Source: Alistipes sp. (GTDB lineage: Bacteria; Bacteroidota; Bacteroidia; Bacteroidales; Rikenellaceae). Taken from it: a DNA stretch of 6,629 nucleotides. The DNA lies in assembly GCA_028691095.1 (NCBI GenBank), contig JAQUZZ010000086.1:1-6629 (forward strand), in the 5' to 3' direction. Made by a program: the position numbers and the translations under genes. Positions 1 to 5,325 of this stretch are shown piece after piece. Every line of letters begins with the position of its first letter. Within the stretch, counting starts at the first letter, position 1. The notes beneath the pieces are model-generated. The model saw only the letters and a program-made list of their open reading frames with translations. It was not told the origin of the DNA and searched no databases.

Positions 1-714
1 CTAATCATTCGAGTTTTTTTGGCAACCGTAGGATTGTGCGTGTGTGCGGAGTCTACTTTAAAAGCCCAAACCGAGTTGGAGGTGAATCTGGGAGCAGACC
101 TTGTGAGTGGATATGTGTGGAGAGGGGTCTATCAGGCAGGATCGGGAGTGAGCGTTCAACCTTCACTCGGTTTATCTTACAAAGGATTCTCGATCGGAGC
201 TTGGGGCTCCACCAGCTTTAGCGAAGGTTTCAAAGAGTTGGATCTATCGGCCGGATATTCAGTTGGCGGATTTTCGATCGGAGTCACCGATTACTGGTGG
301 GCCGGACAGGGCATTCCTTTCTACGGAGATTATCTCAATACACACTTGATCGAGGGAACCTTGGGTTACCACTTCGGCGAGAAGTTTCCGCTCTACGTAA
401 CTTGGAGTACGATGCTTGCCGGAAACATGGATAAAGTGGATGGCAAACGAAAATACTCTACCTACATCGAAGTAGGTTACGATTTCCAGATCAAAGGGGT
501 TGACTTTACCTGCGCAGTGGGTGTAGCACCTTGGGATTCTCCGGCATGGCTGATTCCGCGATATGGTGATACCGGATTCCAGGTCTCCAATATCTCGCTG
601 AAAGCCTCCAAGGCGATCAAGATTACCAAGAATTATGCGTTACCCATTTTCGTACAGGCGATTGCCTCCCCGGCTACGGATGATGCCCATCTGGTCTTCG
701 GATTGTCATTCTAA
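1..714 (+). CDS. Outer-membrane beta-barrel (porin-like) protein, 5' end outside window
   Basis: The frame is open from base 1, so the true start lies upstream; a TTG at 19 falls inside the signal peptide and is unlikely to be the start. The visible 237 residues begin with the end of a signal peptide (hydrophobic core VFLATVGLCVCA, then STLKAQ), with probable cleavage around Ala22/Gln23. No lipobox is visible. The mature part alternates polar and hydrophobic/aromatic residues, is rich in Gly, Tyr and Trp, and ends LVFGLSF, the terminal Phe being typical of barrel assembly signals. The segment GADLVSGYVWRGVYQ near the mature N-terminus resembles the start of the TorF/Gcw_chp putative porin family; I recognise this by eye only. 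It stops 52 bases before glnK on the same strand with no clear terminator between, so it may be co-transcribed with glnK. A role in nitrogen solute entry is inferred from context alone. The barrel call is fairly sure; family and substrate are not. Confidence 0.75.
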   Translation, partial: LIIRVFLATVGLCVCAESTLKAQTELEVNLGADLVSGYVWRGVYQAGSGVSVQPSLGLSYKGFSIGAWGSTSFSEGFKELDLSAGYSVGGFSIGVTDYWWAGQGIPFYGDYLNTHLIEGTLGYHFGEKFPLYVTWSTMLAGNMDKVDGKRKYSTYIEVGYDFQIKGVDFTCAVGVAPWDSPAWLIPRYGDTGFQVSNISLKASKAIKITKNYALPIFVQAIASPATDDAHLVFGLSF

Positions 715-733
715 TTGTCAATGAGATAAATCA

Positions 734-755
734 AAATAGCACGATGTGCTTAAAA
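734..755 (+). promoter_or_regulatory. Motif A copy 1: AGCAC-gat-GTGCT dyad before glnK
   Basis: A perfect 5-bp inverted repeat (738-742 with 746-750, 3-base spacer) is flanked by AAAT on the left and TAAAA on the right. It ends 16 bases before the glnK ATG. The same 22-base block with a single base change sits before gltB. It could be a protein operator or a small hairpin at the 5' end of the mRNA or near the ribosome landing site. Its function is inferred; the repetition is seen directly. Confidence 0.55.
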
Positions 756-766
756 GTGTAAATCGT

Positions 767-1120
767 ATGAAAAAGATCGAGGCGATTATCAGAAAGACCA
801 AATTCACAGAGGTGAAAGAGGCACTGCTTGAGGCCGATATTGAGTGGTTCTCGTATGCAGAGGTGAGAGGAGTGGGCAAAGCACGTCAGGATCGGATCTA
901 TCGAGGTGTTATTTATGGAACCGATGTAATTGAACGACTGATGCTTACCATCGTGGTGCGCAGTCAGAACGTACAGAAAACCGTGGATGCCATTATCAAA
1001 GCAGCGCAGACCGGTGAGGTGGGCGACGGCCGAATCTTCGTGTCGGAGGTGAGTGAGTCCTATCGGATCCGTACCGGCGAGAGCGGCGACAAGACCCTCT
1101 ATCAAGAAGAGACGAAGTAG
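767..1120 (+). CDS. glnK: Nitrogen regulatory protein P-II (GlnK type)
   Basis: This 117-aa signal protein has the usual P-II length. It starts MKKIEAIIR, which matches the family N-terminus exactly, so the ATG at 767 is chosen over a GTG at 746 that would add seven unrelated residues and lie inside motif A. Visible landmarks are the T-loop (about 37-56) with Tyr45-Arg46-Gly47 and Tyr50 (the position uridylylated in enteric proteins), the B-loop TGEVGDGRIFV (82-92) that binds ATP/ADP, and the C-terminal RIRTGE (100-105). The T-loop start is unusual: GKARQDRIYRG replaces the enteric GRQKGHTELYRG, one residue shorter and without Gln at the position that contacts 2-oxoglutarate in GlnB/GlnK. P-II trimers block AmtB by inserting T-loops into its cytoplasmic pores; the adjacent amtB with its conserved C-terminal tail supports the GlnK name over GlnB. 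Whether it is uridylylated cannot be told here. Confidence 0.95.
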   Translation: MKKIEAIIRKTKFTEVKEALLEADIEWFSYAEVRGVGKARQDRIYRGVIYGTDVIERLMLTIVVRSQNVQKTVDAIIKAAQTGEVGDGRIFVSEVSESYRIRTGESGDKTLYQEETK

Positions 1121-1137
1121 CGAACGGTAAAGAGAAC

Positions 1138-1176
1138 AAATCGCACGATGCGCGTAAGCACAGGGTGCTATTTATG
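1138..1176 (+). promoter_or_regulatory. Two opposed motif A copies in the glnK-amtB gap
   Basis: A forward, altered copy (AAAT, then CGCAC-gat-GCGCG at 1142-1154) is followed directly by a second dyad, AGCAC-agg-GTGCT (1157-1169), and ATTTATG. Read on the minus strand, 1155-1176 matches 5293-5314 before gltB at 21 of 22 positions, so this copy is motif A in reverse. In the forward copy the outermost A-T pair of the dyad has become C-G, keeping pairing, though one inner position is now an A/C mismatch. The outer halves can also pair with each other (AAAT-GCAC 1138-1146 with GTGC-ATTT 1165-1173), so two alternative folds are possible. The regulatory role is inferred. Confidence 0.5.
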
Positions 1177-1188
1177 AGCAATAAAAAA

Positions 1189-1245
1189 ATCGGTATATCG
1201 AGTATGCCGTGATAAAAAGGGTTTAATAATTCTTTGGGATTACTT
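1189..1245 (+). promoter_or_regulatory. Motif B copy 1: CGGTATA dyad plus conserved tail before amtB
   Basis: Arms CGGTATA (1191-1197) and TATGCCG (1203-1209) pair over a 5-base loop with one G-T wobble. A tail follows that closely matches the region before glnN: aaaGGGTT, AAT, ATTCTTTGG and TTACT in the same order and almost the same spacing. The dyad is not followed by a T-run, so it does not look like a terminator. The TTTG at 1233-1236 lies where a Bacteroidales -7 element (TAnnTTTG) could be, which would place the dyad just upstream as an activator site, but the TA of that element is not matched. The amtB start is 15 bases past the block. Confidence 0.5.
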
Positions 1246-1259
1246 AAAATGAGTGAGAG

Positions 1260-2552
1260 ATGGAAGAGGTTTTATTAGCGGATAGTTTGGCGGTGGTCAA
1301 AGAGGTGACCGAAGCCGCGGTTCCCGGAGCATTAAGCATTGCCGATGTGGCGACGTCGCTCGACACGGTGTGGGTCTTATTGGCAGCTATGTTGGTATTT
1401 ATCATGCAGCTGGGCTTCTCTACGGTAGAGGCCGGATTTGCGCGGACGAAGAATACCGCAAACATTCTGATGAAGAATGTGATTGATATCTGTATCGGAT
1501 CTTTGTTATTCTGGTTTGTGGGTTTCGGATTGATGTTTGGCCCCAGTGTGGCTGGCTTCTTGGGTGTTCCGGATCTGTTCGGGTTGGCCAACTGGAGTGG
1601 TAGCATTCCGCCCGAAGCCTTCTTGGTCTTCCAGACCATGTTCTGTGCGACCTCTTCGACCATCGTGTCGGGAGCCGTGGCAGGTCGAACAAAATTTCAT
1701 GCCTATTTGATCTATTGCGTACTGATTGCCATGGTGGTGTACCCCGTGTCGGGTCACTGGACTTGGGGCGGAGGCTGGCTCTCGGAGTTGGGATTCCACG
1801 ATTTTGCAGGAAGTACGGTGGTACACTCTGTGGGTGGTTGGATCGCCTTGGTGGGTGCTGCAATGGTAGGGCCTCGGTTGGGTAAATATCGCAACGGCAA
1901 AGTCTATGCCATCCCGGGTCACAGTCTTTCGCTGGCCATGATCGGAGTCTTCTTGCTCTGGTTCGGTTGGTTCGGATTCAACCCCGGAAGTCAGTTGGCT
2001 GCCTCCGGATGGGATAACGCCGTAGCCATCTCTCATGTCTTTCTGACAACGAACTTGGCTGCCGCTGCGGGAGGTGTAGCCGCGCTGCTCACCGCATGGT
2101 TCCGCTACGGAAAACCGACCCTGAGTTTGACGCTCAATGGTATCTTGGCCGGATTGGTAGGTGTGACGGCTGGTTGCGATTTGGTTTCAGCAGCCGGTGC
2201 GGCTTGGATCGGGGTAATTTGCGGCGTGGTGATGGTCTATGCAGTCTCCTTCTTTGACAACATTGCAAAGGTCGACGATCCGGTGGGTGCCATCTCGGTA
2301 CACGGGGTGTGCGGTACGCTGGGTACGATCCTCACAGGACTCTTTGCTACGGAGAGCGGAGTCTTCTACGGTGCAGGCTTCTCCTTCTTCGGGGTTCAGG
2401 TATTAGGTGCGGTGGTTACGGCACTCTGGGCACTGGGTATGGGTCTGATTATCTTCTTCGCCATCAAGAAAACCATCGGTTTGCGGGTTGACAAACGCGT
2501 CGAGGAAGAGGGTCTGGATGTCTACGAACACGGAGAGACTGCTTACAACTAA
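1260..2552 (+). CDS. amtB: Ammonium channel/transporter AmtB
   Basis: This 430-aa inner-membrane protein of the Amt/Mep/Rh family conducts ammonium into the cell as a trimer. About eleven hydrophobic segments can be traced from residue 36 to 402. Family marks are AGFARTKN (58-65), the Phe-gate region FQTMF (Phe124, Phe128), the D-F-A-G-x-T-V-V-H motif with Asp181 and pore His189, FGFNPGS (238-244, Ser244 matching Ser219 of E. coli AmtB), and SVHGVCG with the second pore His348. The cytoplasmic tail EEEGLDVYEHGETAY (415-429) is the conserved segment that packs against GlnK, in line with the upstream glnK. Unlike E. coli AmtB, no cleavable signal peptide is evident; a 34-residue polar segment precedes the first helix. 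The ATG at 1260 is chosen because the only other nearby ATG (1249) is out of frame and opens a 9-codon ORF. Confidence 0.97.
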   Translation: MEEVLLADSLAVVKEVTEAAVPGALSIADVATSLDTVWVLLAAMLVFIMQLGFSTVEAGFARTKNTANILMKNVIDICIGSLLFWFVGFGLMFGPSVAGFLGVPDLFGLANWSGSIPPEAFLVFQTMFCATSSTIVSGAVAGRTKFHAYLIYCVLIAMVVYPVSGHWTWGGGWLSELGFHDFAGSTVVHSVGGWIALVGAAMVGPRLGKYRNGKVYAIPGHSLSLAMIGVFLLWFGWFGFNPGSQLAASGWDNAVAISHVFLTTNLAAAAGGVAALLTAWFRYGKPTLSLTLNGILAGLVGVTAGCDLVSAAGAAWIGVICGVVMVYAVSFFDNIAKVDDPVGAISVHGVCGTLGTILTGLFATESGVFYGAGFSFFGVQVLGAVVTALWALGMGLIIFFAIKKTIGLRVDKRVEEEGLDVYEHGETAYN

Positions 2553-2562
2553 TCGGAAAGAT

Positions 2563-2640
2563 GAAGGGTATCGGGGATGCGACCGGGAGTGTAGGTCGGA
2601 AGTGAGAGAAGCGTCGTATCGCCTTACCCTTTCCTTATTA
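2563..2640 (+). terminator. Long imperfect stem-loop after amtB, probable terminator
   Basis: The stem begins 10 bases after the amtB stop. AAGGGTA (2564-2570) pairs with TACCCTT (2625-2631). After a small internal loop, GG and then GATGCGAC (2576-2583) pair with GTCGTATC (2613-2620, one wobble) and CC. A T-rich stretch (TTCCTTATTAT) follows the 3' arm. The stem totals about 17 pairs, and the loop of about 29 bases is long for a classic intrinsic terminator. Confidence 0.5.
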
Positions 2641-2685
2641 TAAATCACGGCACAGAGGCGGAGGCCTTAGCGGTGATGAAATACA

Positions 2686-2708
2686 GGAAGAGCAAGAGGT
2701 GCTCTTTC
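2686..2708 (+). other. 9-bp hairpin in the amtB-glnN gap
   Basis: GGAAGAGCA (2686-2694) pairs with TGCTCTTTC (2700-2708) over a 5-base loop, with one G-T wobble. An A-rich stretch, not a T-run, follows, so it is not an ordinary + strand terminator. It could be part of a small RNA or an mRNA 3'-end structure. Function is unknown. Confidence 0.35.
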
Positions 2709-2735
2709 TACCAAAAAATCCAAAAAGTTTAGGTT

Positions 2736-2748
2736 TGTGCATTGCACA
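2736..2748. promoter_or_regulatory. 13-base palindrome TGTGCA-t-TGCACA
   Basis: This is a perfect dyad with 6-bp arms about one centre base. It looks like a protein-binding site rather than an RNA hairpin, because a 1-base loop cannot form. It contains GTGC/GCAC like motif A but with a different spacer and flanks. It lies about 190 bases before glnN and upstream of a terminator-like stem, so a link to glnN is weak. Confidence 0.3.
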
Positions 2749-2755
2749 GCAGAGG

Positions 2756-2811
2756 GGGGATGGAGAATGAGAGAGAGAATTTAGGAGCGTGGCTCTGTCT
2801 CCCCTTTTTTT
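2756..2811 (+). terminator. Possible intrinsic terminator with 7-base T-run
   Basis: GGGGA (2756-2760) can pair with TCCCC (2800-2804), and inner AGAG/CTCT pairs are possible through the purine-rich segment. A run of seven T follows at 2805-2811. The T-run is clear; the stem is interrupted and contains alternative pairings such as GAGC-gtg-GCTC. It would separate transcription from upstream from the glnN promoter region. Confidence 0.35.
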
Positions 2812-2822
2812 AAGCACTGAAC

Positions 2823-2879
2823 ATCGGTATATCAGGCATATACCGTGACCAAAGGGTTCAATCATTCTTTGGAGTTACT
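2823..2879 (+). promoter_or_regulatory. Motif B copy 2: CGGTATA dyad plus conserved tail before glnN
   Basis: The dyad is perfect here: CGGTATA (2825-2831) and TATACCG (2839-2845) with a 7-base spacer. The tail (AAAGGGTT, CAAT, ATTCTTTGG, TTACT) matches the block before amtB with one or two small indels. The distance from dyad to TTTG (2868-2871) is 22 bases, against 23 at amtB. The block ends 49 bases before the glnN ATG. It is inferred to be a shared operator and promoter; the regulator is unknown. Confidence 0.5.
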
Positions 2880-2928
2880 ACAAAAACATTTGACAACAAT
2901 TTTCTAACGTTTTATAAATCGCACAAAG

Positions 2929-5121
2929 ATGTCAACACTGAGATTTAACGTGATCGATGAGGCGCTCAAACGCAAGGCGGTTGAAGTGTCGGCCCCAGCA
3001 GATCGGGCATCCGATTATTTCGGAATGAAGGTGTTCAACGAGGAGAAAATGCGCAAGTATCTTCCCAAAAAGAGCTACGAGGCATTGATGGAGACCATGC
3101 AGCATGGCAAGTCGCTCAGTCGCGAGATTGCCGACAGCGTGGCTTCGGGAATGAAGCAATGGGCTATTGAGATGGGAGCCGATCATTACACCCACTGGTT
3201 CCAGCCGTTGACCGGAGGCACTGCCGAGAAGCACGATGCCTTTGTGGAGTATGATGGCAAAGGGGGGATGATCGAGGAGTTTTCTGGAAAATTGCTGATC
3301 CAGCAGGAACCCGACGCCTCCAGCTTCCCCAGCGGTGGTATTCGTAATACGTTTGAGGCGCGAGGTTATTCGGCATGGGATGCCACCTCTCCGGCTTTTA
3401 TCGTAGACACGACGTTGTGTATCCCGACGATCTTTATTGCCTACACGGGCGAGGCCTTGGACTACAAGGTGCCTTTGTTGCGTTCGTTGCAGGCCGTCAA
3501 TAAGGCAGCCGTTGAGGTGTGTCGCTATTTTGATGCTTCGGTTTCCAAGGTAAATTCCTACTTGGGTTGGGAGCAGGAGTATTTCTTGGTGGACGAGGGG
3601 CTCTATGCCGCACGTCCCGATATGGTGCTCACCGGCCGCACACTGCTCGGTCATGAGAGTGCCAAGAATCAACAGTTGGAGGATCACTACTTCGGAACGA
3701 TTCCCACGCGTGTGATGGCCTTCATGAAGGATTTGGAGTACGAGTGCTGGAAGTTGGGTATTCCGGTGAAAACGCGACATAATGAGGTGGCTCCCAACCA
3801 GTTTGAGTTGGCTCCGATCTACGAGGAGACCAATTTGGCCAACGACCACAACCTGTTGGTGATGCTCATCATGAAGAAAGTGGCGCGTCGTCACTGTTTC
3901 CGCGTGATTCTGCACGAGAAACCCTTCAAAGGGATCAACGGTTCAGGAAAACACAACAACTGGTCGCTCGGAACCGACACGGGCGTCAATTTGCTCTCCC
4001 CGGGCAAAACGCCGAAGGATAACCTTCAGTTTGTGGCCTTCTTGGTCAATATCATGATGGCGGTCTACAAACGCAATGGCTTGCTCAAAGCCAGCATTGC
4101 CAGTGCCACCAATGCCCATCGTCTGGGAGCCAACGAGGCTCCCCCTGCTATTATTTCGATCTTCTTGGGTCGTCAGATCTCTGCGGTACTCGACAAATTG
4201 GCCGCCAGCACCAAGGACGAGGCGATTGTCTTCGACGAAAAGAGCGGATTGAAGATGGGCGGCATCGCGCATATTCCCGAACTGTTGATCGACAACACCG
4301 ATCGTAACCGTACCTCTCCGTTCGCCTTCACCGGAAACCGTTTTGAGTTCCGTGCCGTGGGTTCTTCGGACAACTGTGGTGGTGCGATGACCATCCTCAA
4401 TACGGCCGTAGCCGACCAGTTGGTGGAGTTCAAGGCTGAGGTGGATGCACTGATGGCCAAGGGTGAAACCAAAGAGCAGGCGATCTTTAGTGTGGTGAAA
4501 GAGTATATCAAGGCTTCGGCTCCGATTCGTTTCGACGGCAACGGTTACACCGAGGAGTGGAAAGCCGAGGCTGCACAGCGCGGGTTGGATTGCGAAACCT
4601 CCGTACCGGAGATCGTGGGTCAGTATATCGCCCCCTCCAACACCGATATGTTTGTACGCATGGGTGTCCTCTCCTCCAAAGAGCTTCATGCTCGGGCTGA
4701 GGTGAAATGGGAGACCTACACCAAAAAGATTCAGATCGAAGCCCGCGTGCTGGGAGATCTGGTGATGAATCACATTTTGCCGGTAGCCTCGCGCTATCAG
4801 AGTCAGTTGCTCGACAAGGTGTTCAAGGTGAAGGCGCTGTTTGGCGAAGCGCAGTATCAGAAGATTGCCGCTCAGGATCTGGCGTTGATCGAGAAGATGG
4901 CTTGCCACATGGAGAAACTTCAGACCCTGACCGAACAGATGGTCGATGCGCGCAAGGTGGCCAACAAGATCGAAAACGAACGCCAGAAAGCAATCATCTA
5001 CCACAATACGGTGGCTGAGGCTTTTGATGCGATTCGTTATCATGCTGATAAATTGGAAGAGGTCGTCGACAATGAGATGTGGCCTCTGCCCAAATACCGA
5101 GAACTGCTCTTTGTGCGATAA
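2929..5121 (+). CDS. glnN: Glutamine synthetase type III (GSIII)
   Basis: This cytoplasmic enzyme makes glutamine from glutamate, ammonium and ATP. At 730 aa it is full length for GSIII, which is far longer than GSI or GSII and forms dodecamers. Family segments appear in order: ADRASDYFGMKVF (24-36), GTAEKHDAF (97-105), DASSFPSGGIRNTFEARG (129-146), the metal-site WEQEYF (214-219, Glu215 and Glu217), RHNEVAPNQFELAPI (283-297), NGSGKHNNWS (337-346, with the His of the active-site loop), and NRTSPFAFTGNRFEFRAVGSS (460-480, Arg and Glu residues of the substrate site). The end, PLPKYRELLF plus VR, closely matches Bacteroides GlnN. The ATG at 2929 fits the usual MS-x-LRF start. A 376-base gap with terminators and motif B upstream suggests its own promoter; a 10-bp stem-loop follows the stop. 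No truncation or missing active-site motif is seen. Confidence 0.97.
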   Translation: MSTLRFNVIDEALKRKAVEVSAPADRASDYFGMKVFNEEKMRKYLPKKSYEALMETMQHGKSLSREIADSVASGMKQWAIEMGADHYTHWFQPLTGGTAEKHDAFVEYDGKGGMIEEFSGKLLIQQEPDASSFPSGGIRNTFEARGYSAWDATSPAFIVDTTLCIPTIFIAYTGEALDYKVPLLRSLQAVNKAAVEVCRYFDASVSKVNSYLGWEQEYFLVDEGLYAARPDMVLTGRTLLGHESAKNQQLEDHYFGTIPTRVMAFMKDLEYECWKLGIPVKTRHNEVAPNQFELAPIYEETNLANDHNLLVMLIMKKVARRHCFRVILHEKPFKGINGSGKHNNWSLGTDTGVNLLSPGKTPKDNLQFVAFLVNIMMAVYKRNGLLKASIASATNAHRLGANEAPPAIISIFLGRQISAVLDKLAASTKDEAIVFDEKSGLKMGGIAHIPELLIDNTDRNRTSPFAFTGNRFEFRAVGSSDNCGGAMTILNTAVADQLVEFKAEVDALMAKGETKEQAIFSVVKEYIKASAPIRFDGNGYTEEWKAEAAQRGLDCETSVPEIVGQYIAPSNTDMFVRMGVLSSKELHARAEVKWETYTKKIQIEARVLGDLVMNHILPVASRYQSQLLDKVFKVKALFGEAQYQKIAAQDLALIEKMACHMEKLQTLTEQMVDARKVANKIENERQKAIIYHNTVAEAFDAIRYHADKLEEVVDNEMWPLPKYRELLFVR

Positions 5122-5145
5122 GGAGTTGTTTATAGTTTCAAACCC

Positions 5146-5184
5146 ACACTACGGCAGTTTTCTTTTCGGAGACAGCCGTAGTGT
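5146..5184 (+). terminator. 10-bp perfect stem-loop after glnN
   Basis: ACACTACGGC (5146-5155) and GCCGTAGTGT (5175-5184) are perfect inverted repeats around a 19-base T-rich loop, 24 bases after the glnN stop. No strong T-run follows (ATTATC), so it is a probable rather than classic terminator; it may instead stabilise the mRNA 3' end. Confidence 0.5.
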
Positions 5185-5190
5185 ATTATC

Positions 5191-5292
5191 GCCTAAGGAT
5201 CGCTCGAAATGATGAATTTCTCAAAGAAAATTCGGATCTTGCGAAAGATCCACTCCTTTCATCATGACGTCTGAAACGAGGAGTCCGAAGGC
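5191..5292. repeat. Imperfect inverted-repeat element of stacked hairpins between glnN and gltB
   Basis: The ends are GCCT (5191-5194) and AGGC (5289-5292), with CTCG (5203-5206) opposite CGAG (5277-5280). Further in, ATGATGAA (5209-5216) is a perfect inverted repeat of TTCATCAT (5258-5265). Alternatively the inside folds into three back-to-back stems: GAATTTC with GAAAATTC (5214-5233, one bulge), GGATCTT with AAGATCC around a GCGA tetraloop (5234-5251), and ACTCC-TTTCA with TGAAA-GGAGT (5252-5284, 3-base bulge). Size and design resemble dispersed intergenic hairpin repeats or a MITE remnant, but a gltB leader RNA is possible. Only one copy is in the window, so 'repeat' refers to its inverted structure. 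Confidence 0.4.
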
Positions 5293-5295
5293 CAT

Positions 5296-5317
5296 AAATA
5301 GCACGCTGTGCTTAAAA
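5296..5317 (+). promoter_or_regulatory. Motif A copy before gltB: AGCAC-gct-GTGCT
   Basis: A perfect 5-bp inverted repeat (5300-5304 with 5308-5312) has the same AAAT and TAAAA flanks as the copy before glnK; 21 of 22 bases agree. It ends 8 bases before the A-rich AATAT preceding the ATG, with the dyad itself 13 bases from the start. Operator or mRNA-hairpin function is inferred. Confidence 0.55.
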
Positions 5318-5325
5318 CTGAATAT

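Larger units (their letters stand above)
2553..2928 (+). other. Structured gene-free gap between amtB and glnN
   Basis: No convincing gene lies in these 376 bases. In order it holds a terminator-like stem (2563-2632), a 9-bp hairpin (2686-2708), a 13-base palindrome (2736-2748), a second terminator-like stem with a T-run (2756-2811), a half of motif A in reverse (TAAGCAC, 2811-2817), motif B copy 2 (2823-2879), an AT-rich stretch, and ATAAATCGCAC (2914-2924), a half of the altered motif A, just before the glnN ATG. The best reading is the end of the amtB transcript followed by a separate glnN promoter region. Confidence 0.6.

Noticed and set aside
746..766. GTG start giving a seven-residue longer GlnK
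   Set aside because: P-II proteins start at MKK-type N-termini, exactly as encoded from 767, and 746 falls inside the conserved dyad.
1249..1278. 9-codon upstream ORF overlapping the amtB start
   Set aside because: It is too short and unsupported; an ATG in A-rich sequence this close to a start is common.
2676..2732. 18-codon ORF (MKYRKSKR...) with two Gln codons before a terminator-like stem, as a glutamine-sensing leader
   Set aside because: Two Gln codons are weak evidence, and the probable glnN promoter region (motif B) lies downstream of the terminator, so attenuation of glnN is unlikely.
2638..2865. 75-codon minus-strand ORF in the amtB-glnN gap
   Set aside because: It crosses the terminator-like stem and motif B, is Cys/Ser/Pro-rich with no domain, and has no supporting context.
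2890..2918. TTGACA-N17-TATAAA, an enteric-type sigma-70 promoter before glnN
   Set aside because: The Bacteroidota primary sigma factor uses a different consensus, and initiation here would leave only a few bases before the ATG. The match may be chance in AT-rich DNA, though a leaderless start cannot be excluded.
1121..2928. Sigma-54 (-24/-12) promoters before amtB or glnN
   Set aside because: I looked for the GG-N10-GC core with TGGCAC/TTGC context in the gaps and saw no convincing match.
3943..5043. Long minus-strand ORF (366 codons) opposite glnN, and a similar one at 2932-3915
   Set aside because: They lie fully inside the clearly coding glnN frame, have low-complexity-like composition and no recognisable domains; they are shadows of its codon use.
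5209..5274. 21-codon ORF starting MMNFSKKIR before gltB as a leader peptide
   Set aside because: It has no Gln or Glu codons that would suit attenuation of gltB, and its sequence is set by the inverted repeats it overlaps.
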